The notes beneath the pieces are model-generated. The model saw nothing but the letters and a program-made list of their open reading frames with translations. It did not search any database and had not been told where the DNA came from. This document shows, piece after piece, positions 16,424-25,800 of a stretch of 64,000 nt of DNA. The stretch comes from Candidatus Chryseobacterium colombiense (GTDB taxonomy: Bacteria; Bacteroidota; Bacteroidia; Flavobacteriales; Weeksellaceae), in the NCBI GenBank assembly GCA_029203185.1, contig CP119310.1:372001-436000 (forward strand). Direction: 5' to 3'. A program made the translations under genes and the position numbers. Each line of letters begins with the position of its first letter. The stretch's first letter is position 1.

Positions 16424-17110
16424 TTATCTTCGTAAACCCCTTCCTTTTTTAGGCGGATTAATTTGAATTTGTTGCTTTTTGATTTGTGAAAGTTTTTCTG
16501 CTCTATTTTTAGCACATTTTTTAAGATTATCACTAAAATAAGTATTAAACCATTGTATGCTGTTATTCATTATTTGGCAGTTTGCACTATCGTTCAGATA
16601 AAAAGCAACTGCTATGGGCACACCTAAACTTGTAGTATCTACAAATCTAATTATATCAAAGAGGTTAAAATGTTCATTGACCCTTACAATCCCTTCATCG
16701 TAATTAAATTTTATATCGTGAGGGCTTACATCATGTTTACCTAATGCAACACGGTCTGTAACCCTTGAAGTCGCTAAGCTAATATTGTCAAGGCCAAAAT
16801 AGATAAGATTAGTCTGATACCCTGCATCTTTGAAGGTCTTAGTGATTAGGGCTGCCATATCTGTCGAAAAATTACTTTCAAATGCAAAATCCTTTTTTAG
16901 AGATAAAGCGGCATCAATTTCTTTTTCAAGCCGTGATGGTACACCCCCTTTAAGTTTCTCAGGGTCATAATTTGGATATCTGCGTTGAAGTTCCGCATAA
17001 AGCTCATCACCATTGAAAAAAAATACATTTTCAGGAATAAAATCGCTGCTATATGTCGATTTTCCTGCTCCGTTAGGACCTGCCAAAAGAAAGAACTGCG
17101 GCCTACTCAT
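16424..17110 (-). CDS. zeta toxin family P-loop kinase
   Basis: 228 residues of the zeta-toxin/AAA-type kinase family. Walker A is Gly11-PNGAG-Lys17-Ser-Thr. Other features are FFNGDELY (candidate catalytic Asp), FAFESNFSTD, and the Arg-rich lid RVTDRVALGKHDV. Zeta toxins phosphorylate UDP-N-acetylglucosamine and block wall synthesis, though many Bacteroidetes homologues are uncharacterised. The basic tail (PPKKGRGLRR) is typical of element-borne versions. The partner gene ends 8 bp upstream on the same strand, so this is probably a toxin-antitoxin operon that stabilises the element. Convergent with the STAND-like gene. Confidence 0.85.
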   Translation of the reverse strand: MSRPQFFLLAGPNGAGKSTYSSDFIPENVFFFNGDELYAELQRRYPNYDPEKLKGGVPSRLEKEIDAALSLKKDFAFESNFSTDMAALITKTFKDAGYQTNLIYFGLDNISLATSRVTDRVALGKHDVSPHDIKFNYDEGIVRVNEHFNLFDIIRFVDTTSLGVPIAVAFYLNDSANCQIMNNSIQWFNTYFSDNLKKCAKNRAEKLSQIKKQQIQINPPKKGRGLRR

Positions 17111-17118
17111 GATTAAAG

Positions 17119-17553
17119 CTAATTTTTGTTATTGGTATAAGCCCAACGTCCTTTTCCGGCTGGCAAAAGCTGCTTGATAAAAGAATACTTTCTGCTATCA
17201 GCATTAAAAGCCACTAAATCTTCTGAGCCATCAGGATTGGCACAGATAAATTCCTTTTCCGTGGTACATCTGTCATCCTTGTAGTGCAGGGACACTCCTT
17301 TTGCAAAAGCCTCTTTATAAAGATTTTCAGTAGTGATAATACTTTTCTCATGTGTTTCTCTTATTGTCCGTCCTTCAGGCATCGTGGTATTAAGAAACAT
17401 ATTATCCTCTTGCCATTTTTTCATAAGGTCTTCTAATAATAACCTCATTTGGGAATTTTCTTTTAAATTATCTTTTAATTCAGACAGCTCTTCAATTGGA
17501 ATAAAAAGTCCGGTCTGAACACCTTTGTCATTTTTTACATTACTGATTTTCAT
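17119..17553 (-). CDS. probable antitoxin/partner of the zeta toxin
   Basis: Start placed at ATG 17553 (MKISNVKNDKG...), 144 residues. An upstream in-frame ATG at 17580 overlaps a good -7 promoter box (17578-17585) and is therefore unlikely. The N-terminus MKISNVKND-G-QTGLFIPIEELSELKDNL has the strand-helix look of small antitoxins. The rest (KEFICANPDGSEDLVAFN...LLPAGKGRWAY) is a compact domain I do not recognise. It precedes the toxin by 8 bp. It is not an obvious epsilon-type antitoxin, so the assignment rests on gene order. Confidence 0.6.
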   Translation of the reverse strand: MKISNVKNDKGVQTGLFIPIEELSELKDNLKENSQMRLLLEDLMKKWQEDNMFLNTTMPEGRTIRETHEKSIITTENLYKEAFAKGVSLHYKDDRCTTEKEFICANPDGSEDLVAFNADSRKYSFIKQLLPAGKGRWAYTNNKN

Positions 17554-17577
17554 AGAACTATATATTGATTTATTAAA

Positions 17578-17585
17578 CAAATTTA
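17578..17585 (-). promoter_or_regulatory. -7 box of the toxin-antitoxin operon
   Basis: On the minus strand this reads TAAATTTG, a match to TAnnTTTG, about 25 bp before ATG 17553. A TTTG at 17603-17600 is somewhat too close for an ideal -33 element. Confidence 0.5.
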
Positions 17586-17760
17586 AACATTATATTTTTC
17601 AAAAAGAATCCGATTACTGCGATATGCAGATACTTTGTAATGATTACAATCTTTTTTCAAAAAATTGAGTTCTTGACTTATTAGGATCTCTTTATGGTTA
17701 TTTCAGGATTTTTGAAACAAGCCAAAAATCATATTTTTTTGCGTATTGATATATAGAATT

Positions 17761-17798
17761 GTATTGAGAGGCACTGTTTTTCCTTTATTTTCCTGATT
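17761..17798 (-). repeat. island repeat, copy 2
   Basis: GTATTGAGAGGCACTGTTTT... shares roughly 30 of 38 positions with copy 3 (18551-18588) and is recognisable in copy 1. It lies between the DUF3408 gene end and the toxin-antitoxin promoter. Confidence 0.6.
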
Positions 17799-17806
17799 CA
17801 TATCCG

Positions 17807-18274
17807 TTAGAATATTGGCTTATTTCTATCTTGGTATATTTTATAGATTACTTCTTCAAACTCCGTAAAATGATGCTCAATGATATTATCCACGTAAGCA
17901 TATATGGTCAGTCTTTCTATTTCAAGTCCGGCTATAAGCTTTAAAAATTTTTGATGAAATTCTGGACGGATGTATACTGATCTTCCTTTACTTGCATTGT
18001 GTTTTGGAATTTTAAAGAAGGTTTCAAAATATTCCTTCTTCATTAATTCAGGAGACTTTAACCTCTTATTTCTATTGATCTCTGATTGACTTCTTATTGA
18101 TTTCGCCTCTTTAGAGATATCTGCTGTCATAGCTTTTTTGAGATATTCATCGTCTGTTAAGGACTGAATATTACCTGCTAATTCTTTTGACTCGTTATGA
18201 GTTTCATCTGAAGTTCCTTTTTTTTTATGAGCCTCATTTTCATTGTTTTGATTATAAAAATATTCATTGTTCAT
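17807..18274 (-). CDS. DUF3408-type mobilization/partition protein
   Basis: 155 residues. A charged, low-complexity N-terminal half precedes the C-terminal domain GRSVYIRPEFHQKFLKLIAGLEIERLTIYAYVDNIIEHHFTEFEEVI. That domain is the ribbon-helix-helix-like DUF3408 found in Bacteroides conjugative and mobilizable elements. Such proteins sit next to relaxase genes and probably bind DNA at oriT or assist partition. It is divergent from the primase gene across 427 bp. Confidence 0.8.
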   Translation of the reverse strand: MNNEYFYNQNNENEAHKKKGTSDETHNESKELAGNIQSLTDDEYLKKAMTADISKEAKSIRSQSEINRNKRLKSPELMKKEYFETFFKIPKHNASKGRSVYIRPEFHQKFLKLIAGLEIERLTIYAYVDNIIEHHFTEFEEVIYKIYQDRNKPIF

Positions 18275-18701
18275 ATGTTATAATATTAAATATTCATTGT
18301 CTTTTATGTGTATCCCATTAGCTTTGATAACTATTATACTGTTATAAAGCTTTTGGTTATGTCGTTGGCTATGTTATGCAACAGTCAGTTATCATTATTT
18401 AAGCATAGCAAACTGTATAGTCATGACGTAAGCAGATTATAATTTCAGCATCATATAGTTTTATGATTCCAATTTGTCAGCCGTATATAAAATTATAATG
18501 CTAGCGATATAACAAATTAAATAAATGAATGCCGGTATTATTTTATTGCTGTATTGATAGGCACTGTTTTTCTTTTGCTGTCCTAATAAGTAACCATAAG
18601 ATTGAATTATTAAGAAACTAAAGGACAAATACAGCCTCTCTATGCCATATTACCTATGTACATTACTCGCTTTACTATCTTCTGGAAAATAGATAGAGCA
18701 A
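18275..18701. other. 427-bp divergent control region of the mobilization module
   Basis: No gene is visible between the divergent DUF3408 (-) and primase (+) genes. It contains repeat copy 3 (18551-18588) and is otherwise AT-rich. It is a plausible site for divergent promoters or a replication origin, but no iterons or strong hairpins were found. Confidence 0.4.
18551..18588 (-). repeat. island repeat, copy 3
   Basis: GTATTGATAGGCACTGTTTT..., nearly identical to copy 2 over its first 22 positions. It lies about 276 bp upstream of the DUF3408 start. Confidence 0.6.
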
Positions 18702-19700
18702 ATGAACTGTAAGCAATTAAATTCCATAGAGCTGGAAGAAGTCCTCGCTTTTCTCGGACACCTTCCAGTCAAACAAAATGAAAAAGAAGCATGGTATCTC
18801 AGTCCTTTTAGGGCTGAATCCCATGCCTCTTTTAAAGTGGATAAGCCGAAGAACCTCTGGTATCACTTTTCAGAGGGAGTAGGTGGCACAACGACCGATT
18901 TTATTCAGAAATATTTTAACATATCGGTAAAAAGAGCTTTAGAATGGGCTTCCAATCAAAATTTTTCTTCTTTTCAGCAGCAAACAAAAAGGTTAAAATC
19001 CCATCTAAATTATCGTATAGACAGGATTATGAATATTGCTCATCCTAATCTTTTATCTTATCTCCATGAGAGGGGTTTAAGTGAAAAAGTGTATCCTTTT
19101 ATCAAAGAACTATGGTTTACCATCGAGAACAAACAACTTTATGCAGTGGGGTTTAAGAATAATTCTGAGGGTTGGGAGCTTAGAAATGCTTTCTACAAAG
19201 GGGCTTTACTTAATAAAGATATTACTGTCCTACCATTTCCCAAAGAAACCGAATCAGTGAGCAATAACGAAACTCAAAAGAATACTGTTAATCAAAAAAT
19301 AGCAGTTTTTGAAGGCTTTACAGATGCCCTGTCTTTTATCGAAATGCAAAGATCTTTTCAGGGGGATTTACTGATACTGAATTCTACGGCAATGCTTAAA
19401 AAGGCTTTAACAGCGCTTGATTCCTATTCAGAGATCAGCCTGTTTTTGGACAATGATCCCACAGGCAGAGAATGCACTGAGCAGATTCTAAAAGTTTACC
19501 CTTATGCCAAGGACTTTTCCCACCTCTATTCAGATCACAAAGACTTGAACGAGTATCTCGTAGCAAAAAAGAAGCATCATGCTAATGAGTCAATTAATAC
19601 GCAGATAATACCAACATCGAAAAACGAGCATGCAGAAAAAGAGAATTCCAGCAAGGAAGAAACAAACAGGATAAAAAAAGGAATGCGCAGGAGAATGTAG
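18702..19700 (+). CDS. Toprim-domain primase-like protein
   Basis: 332 residues. The N-terminus is a CHC2-like primase fold without zinc Cys residues (WYLSPFRAESHASFKVDKPKNLWYHFSEGVGGTTTDFI), as usual in element-borne versions. The Toprim catalytic residues are Glu204 in AVFEGFTDAL and Asp250-x-Asp252 in LFLDNDPTGR. It probably primes the complementary strand after transfer, or element replication. The C-terminal 45 residues are charged and disordered (EKENSSKEETNRIKKGMRRRM). It is upstream of the relaxase, with a hairpin-bearing spacer between. Confidence 0.88.
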   Translation: MNCKQLNSIELEEVLAFLGHLPVKQNEKEAWYLSPFRAESHASFKVDKPKNLWYHFSEGVGGTTTDFIQKYFNISVKRALEWASNQNFSSFQQQTKRLKSHLNYRIDRIMNIAHPNLLSYLHERGLSEKVYPFIKELWFTIENKQLYAVGFKNNSEGWELRNAFYKGALLNKDITVLPFPKETESVSNNETQKNTVNQKIAVFEGFTDALSFIEMQRSFQGDLLILNSTAMLKKALTALDSYSEISLFLDNDPTGRECTEQILKVYPYAKDFSHLYSDHKDLNEYLVAKKKHHANESINTQIIPTSKNEHAEKENSSKEETNRIKKGMRRRM

Positions 19701-19905
19701 CACTGTGCTTTTTACAAACTGTCCGCAAAAGTTAGGAGCTCATTCGCAACTTTGAAGGTCGATACTCTCCCAACAAAGTTTCTACTTCGCCCGCAGGGGC
19801 TAAAAAGCAACCCTTTAGGGTTACTGAAAACGATTGATTTTAAATCCATCATAAATATAAAGTTGGTTGCTCAAAGATAATGCAAATTGATTAAACAGCT
19901 GTTTT
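19701..19905 (+). promoter_or_regulatory. candidate oriT region
   Basis: The 205-bp spacer immediately before the relaxase carries a tight hairpin AACCC-TTTA-GGGTT (19809-19822) and a GC-rich patch (CGCCCGCAGGGGC, about 19789-19801) in otherwise AT-rich DNA. In MobV-type elements the nick site lies just upstream of the relaxase gene. No exact nic consensus can be assigned by eye. Confidence 0.4.
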
Positions 19906-21072
19906 ATGAAAACCTCTATTAATTTTAAAGCGGTTAAGGCTGACTCGGAAGTCCATAACTTCCGAAGAAAAACCTTTGACTATATCCGTAAAGACCTGAC
20001 ACCTCTAAATGAATATTGGCAGGAGGATAAAATAGCGGACAGAATTCAAAAAATTGAAGTCTATTGCAAAGAGAAGTCGGGTAGAAAACTACAGAAAAAT
20101 GCCATGCCCGTCCGTGAAGCCGTAGTGGTAATTAGAGAAGATACTACCATGAGAGAATTACATGATCTTTCTAAAAAATTAGAACAAGAACTTGGAATAC
20201 GAATATTTCAGATTGCCATTCATAAAGATGAAGGTCATGTTGATAAAGAATCCGAAGAATGGAAACCTAATTTCCATGCGCATCTTGTTGCAGACTGGCA
20301 GGATAAGAAAACGGGTAAAACTTTAAAACATCAATCCTTTCATTACTCTAAAATGCAGGATCTGGCAGCAGAATGTTTGGGCATGGAAAGAGGAGTTTCA
20401 GGATCAGTGGGGAGACTGGAAGCGGTAGAATTTAAAATACAGAAAAAAGAAGAGGAATTAAAGGTTTTAGAACAGAAAATTGACAATATGAAAATGACTC
20501 TCGGCTCTGGAAAGTTCAACGATCTTATTGTTAATGATACCAATTTTTTTGGAGCGCAGCAGATTAAGACCAAAGAGACGATCGCTAATTTTGGTAATAC
20601 TTTTAAACTTTATAACGCTGAATTAATCAAGAACAGCAATGAACTCGATATTAAAACCAAGCGGATTACAGAACTGTACAAAGAAATTATAGATTTAAAA
20701 ATAGAAAATACTCAGCTTAAAGACAAAAACACAGCACTTTTGACAAATGCAGATGTTTTTGCTTTCGAAAAGAAAAAATATTTAGATTCAGTTGTAGATG
20801 CATTGGAAAAATCAATACGTTTTCATCGGCTTAAAAACCCTTTGATTGATAGATCGGATAATAAAAATCTTGTCGGGGAGATGAATAATATATGCAAAGA
20901 GTTTTCACAAAAGAATCACATTCCTTTTTCCGCTTTCGAACAAATATTTACCATAACAGAATTAACAACAGGGTTGTTTTCACTTTTAAGACTAGGAGAC
21001 GGAAATGATATTGATCCGGAATATATTCCGCTACCTAAGAAAAAAAAGAAAAGCAGAAATATCAGGTATTAG
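19906..21072 (+). CDS. MobV/Pre-like relaxase
   Basis: 388 residues; nicks oriT to start mobilization. The HUH active site is visible: His106 in AIHKDEGHVD, then His124-Ala-His126 in PNFHAHLVADW. The N-terminal region lacks an obvious Tyr motif, as in MobV enzymes, whose catalytic residue may be Tyr or His. The C-terminal half is a long coiled coil (KKEEELKVLEQKIDNMKM...IIDLKIENTQLKDKN) followed by a small helical domain and a basic tail (PKKKKKSRNIRY). It follows the primase and the candidate oriT. Confidence 0.88.
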   Translation: MKTSINFKAVKADSEVHNFRRKTFDYIRKDLTPLNEYWQEDKIADRIQKIEVYCKEKSGRKLQKNAMPVREAVVVIREDTTMRELHDLSKKLEQELGIRIFQIAIHKDEGHVDKESEEWKPNFHAHLVADWQDKKTGKTLKHQSFHYSKMQDLAAECLGMERGVSGSVGRLEAVEFKIQKKEEELKVLEQKIDNMKMTLGSGKFNDLIVNDTNFFGAQQIKTKETIANFGNTFKLYNAELIKNSNELDIKTKRITELYKEIIDLKIENTQLKDKNTALLTNADVFAFEKKKYLDSVVDALEKSIRFHRLKNPLIDRSDNKNLVGEMNNICKEFSQKNHIPFSAFEQIFTITELTTGLFSLLRLGDGNDIDPEYIPLPKKKKKSRNIRY

Positions 21073-21403
21073 TAATAGTAAAAAGAACAATAATGGTTAT
21101 CATGTGATCTCATCAGTTTTTAATAAGTACTCGTTACACTTTGATTAGATTTGATGATAAATATTTTTTATAGATATTTCTATGTTTGAATATAAAAGCA
21201 TAATTTAGATATGGATAAACCTTTATATTACAGAGATTTGACGGTTATCCAAATAATAAATGATGTGAAATTTTAAGAAGGTGGTCAGATGAATGCACAC
21301 AATAATAGATCTTGTTCTTTTTCAACTCTTTGAATATTTAACTAAATATGGAAGTATACGACCTAATCTCCCGCTACTTGCTTATCCATTTATTTTTGTC
21401 ATG

Positions 21404-21440
21404 AAAAAAAAGAGTATTGAAAATTCAACACTCTTTTTTT
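21404..21440. terminator. bidirectional terminator
   Basis: AAAAAAAGAGT...TTGAA / TTCAA...ACTCTTTTTTT forms a long A/T-tailed hairpin with a 2-nt loop and one mismatch. It separates the relaxase transcript (+) from the lipoprotein genes (-). The stretch 21073-21524 has no credible gene: a 75-codon plus-strand frame (21293-21520) runs straight through this hairpin. Confidence 0.75.
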
Positions 21441-21524
21441 ATCAATATTATATAAACTTGGAAGGATTAAAGCATAATCTTTTTGCCTTAAAAATGATAG
21501 CAATTCCAAGAGTTAAATGAATTT

Positions 21525-22034
21525 TTATTGTACTATTTTTCCTTCCTTATTTATGGCAATAGAAGCTATTTTAATCTTTTTGTTCTTTGCGAAATCATAT
21601 AAATAAATTGGAAAGTTTGCTTCCGAACTACTAAAAGAATCATGAAGAGATAACAAATAGTCTTCTTTACCATTATTATATTGATTCAAAATATACAAAA
21701 ATTCTTTATCTGTTATATTTTTCGAAACGACAATATCTTGAACATTCTCTTTTTTATTATAAATCATCTTTTTTTCATCAGTTAAATAATTATATATAAG
21801 CGCTCTAAACGTAATATTTTCATTAGAAATCAAACTTTTATCCCAAGATATTAATAATAATAAATTATTATTATTTTCTTCTGATAGTATATATTTTATA
21901 ATTTTTTTCTTTTTAGCAAAATATCTACTTTTTTTATCTATACCTTGATTTAATTTTTTATACTGGTTATATAATGGGTTACAGCCCCAAAAACAAAATG
22001 ATAAAAACATTAACGTCAAAAATTGTTTTTTCAT
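21525..22034 (-). CDS. small lipoprotein, paralogue of the next gene; candidate immunity protein
   Basis: 169 residues with a lipoprotein signal (LTLMFLSFCFWGC; lipid Cys18). It is clearly related along its length to the gene at 22352: both read CNPLY/CTPLY-x-QY, KKIIKYIL/SKIIKSIL, LLLISWDKSL/ILVISWKKNI, and end with DSFSSSEAN-P-YLYDF-KNKK-KI-S-A-NK-GKI-Q. It has no known domain. Two tandem copies directly behind an RHS toxin suggest envelope-located immunity proteins, the second perhaps an orphan kept from an earlier toxin tip. Inference from position. Confidence 0.65.
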   Translation of the reverse strand: MKKQFLTLMFLSFCFWGCNPLYNQYKKLNQGIDKKSRYFAKKKKIIKYILSEENNNNLLLLISWDKSLISNENITFRALIYNYLTDEKKMIYNKKENVQDIVVSKNITDKEFLYILNQYNNGKEDYLLSLHDSFSSSEANFPIYLYDFAKNKKIKIASIAINKEGKIVQ

Positions 22035-22351
22035 ATTCTTTTATTACTTCCGAGCCATCTTGGCAAGTTACATTTTCCACTTACATAAAACAAAGCGAAA
22101 TAGCTCTGTTGGGGAACAACCTGCAAGGAATTACACTTTAATACTGAGGAATAAAAAAGGAAGGTAAAAATACTCTTTCCTTTTCATTATTATTCAAATT
22201 ATTCAAAAGCTATTATATATGACTAAAAAATATAGGATTAAGTTTTTATCTCATTGTATTAATTTATTATCTTCATCAATTACAATAGCATTAATATTTA
22301 ATTTTTTATGTCCTCTAAAATCATAATTCTAATAAAGGGTCAAATAGATTC
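22035..22351. other. 317-bp spacer between the two lipoprotein genes
   Basis: No intact gene. A minus-strand hairpin with AAAAGGAA / TTCCTTTT arms (22155-22184) and a following U run could terminate the RHS operon. Near 22114-22129 the bases GGGGAACAACCTGCAA repeat a segment of the RHS gene (near 24677), which may be a scrap left by recombination. Confidence 0.4.
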
Positions 22352-22873
22352 TCATTGAATTATTTTCCCATTTTTATTAAAAGCAAATGATTTTATTTTC
22401 AATTTTTTATTTTTGACAAAGTCATATAAGTAATAAGGTGAATTAGCTTCCGAACTACTAAAGGAATCTTCTAAAGATAGTAAATATTCATCTTTTCCCT
22501 CCAAATAATTTTCAAGAATGTATAGATACTCTTTAAATTCTTTATCAGAAGTTATTTTCAATAAAATTTCTTTATCTGGATTTTGTTCGGTAGTTTTAAT
22601 AATCTTCTTTTCTCCGTTGACTGCGTTATACAGTAAAGCCGTATAATATAGAGGGCCATTTTTCACCAAAATATTTTTTTTCCAACTAATTACTAAAATC
22701 ACTTGTTTTTTTTCTTTTGAGAGAATAGATTTAATGATTTTCGATTGATCGCTATACAAACTATTTTTAATTGTATTATTATTTAATAATTCATACTGCT
22801 TATAAAGGGGGGTACAACTAAAAAATAGCGCTAGAAATAATATGTATATACATATATTCATTTTTTTTTTCAT
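22352..22873 (-). CDS. small lipoprotein directly downstream of RHS toxin; candidate immunity protein
   Basis: 173 residues with a lipoprotein signal (ICIYILFLALFFSC; lipid Cys20). It starts 4 bp after the RHS gene stop, so it is co-transcribed and probably co-translated. It is the paralogue of the gene at 21525. Placement immediately 3' of a polymorphic-toxin gene is the standard place for immunity genes. A lipid anchor fits a toxin that acts in the periplasm or passes through it. No recognisable domain, so the function is inferred. Confidence 0.7.
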   Translation of the reverse strand: MKKKMNICIYILFLALFFSCTPLYKQYELLNNNTIKNSLYSDQSKIIKSILSKEKKQVILVISWKKNILVKNGPLYYTALLYNAVNGEKKIIKTTEQNPDKEILLKITSDKEFKEYLYILENYLEGKDEYLLSLEDSFSSSEANSPYYLYDFVKNKKLKIKSFAFNKNGKIIQ

Positions 22874-22877
22874 TTTC

Positions 22878-25800
22878 TTATTTTTTACTATTCATTATTT
22901 TATTATATATATTCTGAACATTATTTGGCATTATAAATACTCGTGTATTTGTATTTATTTTAGTAGTACTAGGCCCATTGCCTTTTATTGTAGGTTGCCA
23001 TCTAATACTTTTAACATCAACTAAGGTATCAGTATTTCCAGCATCTGGGCTATAACTTACACGAATAGGTAGTCCTTGTTCAGAGCGGAGAAGATTCTCA
23101 ATATATGATGCTGCTATTTCAGCTTGAGAAAAATCCTTCGATAATCCACTTCTTTCCTTATCAACCCATGTTTTACCCAGTTCAGAACGAGAAGATGTTT
23201 GATCTAGCCAACTATGTCCAATTTCATGAAATAATGTTATATGAAATGGATTCTGAAGTTGTTTCTCTTTCTCTCCAAACATTGAGGTATAAGGCATAAC
23301 TTCTTGTTTAAAATCTGTTAAAATTCCTGAACCGTCGGTATATGTAGCATTTTGTCCCTCCCAATCTGTTCCTTTACTAGATTGAATGGTAGTATTAATA
23401 TTATCATTGGCAAATAAACCTAAAAATGTACTTCCAAACGAGTCCTTATCTCCCCCTGTGATAGAGGTTAATGCCGCTAAAATTTGTCCGGCATAACTAT
23501 CATTTTTCACGTTTGCTTCAACATCCCATTTTTTTGTCTGGGCATTTTGAGTATAAAGTTTACCATTATTATAACGATATGTATTATCTCCATCTTCAAT
23601 ATCAATCCACATTCCATTTGGATCAATAAATCTAATTGGGTTATTAGCAACATAATTATACGGATTATAACTATAATATAATTCCGATAATGGGTCCATT
23701 ACCCCCCATCTTCCCAATTCAGGCATATACATTCTCGCACCATAGTCATACATTCCTGTCTCTTGCAACTCCTTTCCGTTGTACTTGTACTGATAGGCAT
23801 TATCAAAACTATGGTTCTCACTATTATGCATCAACCCAAAAGGATAATAGTTGGTGACACCTTCAGCTTCTCCTGTGATGATATAGTTATTACAAATCTG
23901 TCCGTCAGGAGTATCATAACAATTATTTACTACAATATCCCCGGTTACAATTCCGTTTCCATCAGCATCGCTGTAGCTTAATCTTACATTTCCTAAATGG
24001 TCAGTGTAATTATAAAAATACCGGTTGCGTAAGGCATCAAAATAACCTTCTGAGGTCGGGATGATTCTCAGCTTCATTTCATCGTTCATCGTAGTTCCCG
24101 TTTCATCTTCCCAGGCATAGGTATATTTATACTGGAAGCTTCCCAGATAATCAGTCTCTATTCCTCCAAAGAGCTTCTTCACTTTCACCCCGTCTGCACG
24201 GTAGGTATAGTCTGTTACCTGTGCATTCCGGGTAATCTTCGCAGGTAAATTTAAGTAATTATATTGAATGGAGGAAATGCCTTTATCCCGGAAGGAAGTC
24301 ATATTTCCATTAGTATCATATTCTATATTGGTAGGGCTCGATTTATATGGGAATCCCTGAGCAATGGTAACAGCATCGCGTACTTTTTGCAAACGGTTGG
24401 ATGCATTTCCATTTTCATACTCATAGGTAAGGTTGTCAATCATTAAAGAGGTAGCACCAATTCTTTGTGCGGTTCTCACCATTGTTTTTATATTCCCGTT
24501 CAAGTCATAGGTTGCCTTTTCATAATATTCTCTCAGAGAAGGGTTGGTCGCGTTCTGGTAAAAGCCTGCCGAGAGGCGGTTGAGACCATCATATACATAG
24601 CCGTATCTTTTCAGAGATTCGTTGGGGGTGGCTCCTGTTTTCCAATCTACTTCGGCAATGTTTCCGTTGTAGTGGGGAACAACCTGCAAAGAAGTATCGG
24701 AAGCATCGGGAGTCTGAAGGCCTTCTACCTGATTGTATTTGATCTTATATCCAAAGAGATCATTACCCAGATTATTGGGATCATTGATCTGCGTCATCCA
24801 GCCGCGGATATTGTATAGGTAATTGACTTCCTGAAGCCCGGTTCCTAAAACTGTTCCTCCTACTTTCTTGGTCGTTAGCTGCGAAAGCTCATTGTATTCG
24901 TTCTGCGAGAGAATTTCTTCGGCACCGTTGTCAATTTTATGCTTGTGGGTGAGTATCCTGTTCTGATGATCGTAGGTAAAGGTTTCTGTGATCATTTTTT
25001 CAGGATCGCTGCTCAGTCTTTTATGTCTGGTCACTACCTGCTTTAGGGTTCCCGAAAAATCGAGCTCCGATTCTGTTTTGGTATAGCCTCCTAAATGATT
25101 GACGGAATGCGTTCCAATTATTCTTCCTTTGGTGTCATAATAACTGTAATTTTTCGTCCAGCTGTCGTCTTCTATGTTTTTCACATAAGATGCTAAAGGC
25201 AGACCTTTGGTGTTTAGCTTTGAGCTTGTATTATCCGTTAATACAGCACTTTGGTTAGGAATTGTCGGAACAAATGAAGGGGTACCTGTTGGATAGGTAT
25301 CGGAATAATAAACACTTAAAACAGTTTCAATTTGGGAAAAGAAATTGTTTGTGTAATATATCTGCATTCCATTTTTGGTAAATCCTGTCGCATCTCTGTT
25401 TTCAATAATCACATTATTTCCTATCATAGCCTGCATGGATGCCCGATCACTTCCGGGAACTATTCCTGTCATGATCACTCTTCCCAACTTATCATACTTG
25501 GTGAAAAGCCATTTATTATTTGTTCTCAGATTAGCATCTTGGGTCACTACGAGACGATCGGCTGCGTCATACACCATATATTCCCAGCCTTTCCCAGGGA
25601 GTTTCTTTTCTACCAATCTATTCTTACCATCATAGCGGTACTGATAGCAAAGGTTATCCAATGTGGCTTGATCAATATTGCCTACAGAAGCCAGTGGTGG
25701 AATAACAAATGCCAATTGGTCATATTCATTATACACATAATAGGTATCTGCATTTTCTGTAATGTTAAGTACTTTTCTTACCAATAGAACCTGTCCGTCT

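Noticed and set aside
21293..21520. 75-codon plus-strand frame after the relaxase
   Set aside because: It runs through a strong bidirectional terminator hairpin and has no protein-like pattern.
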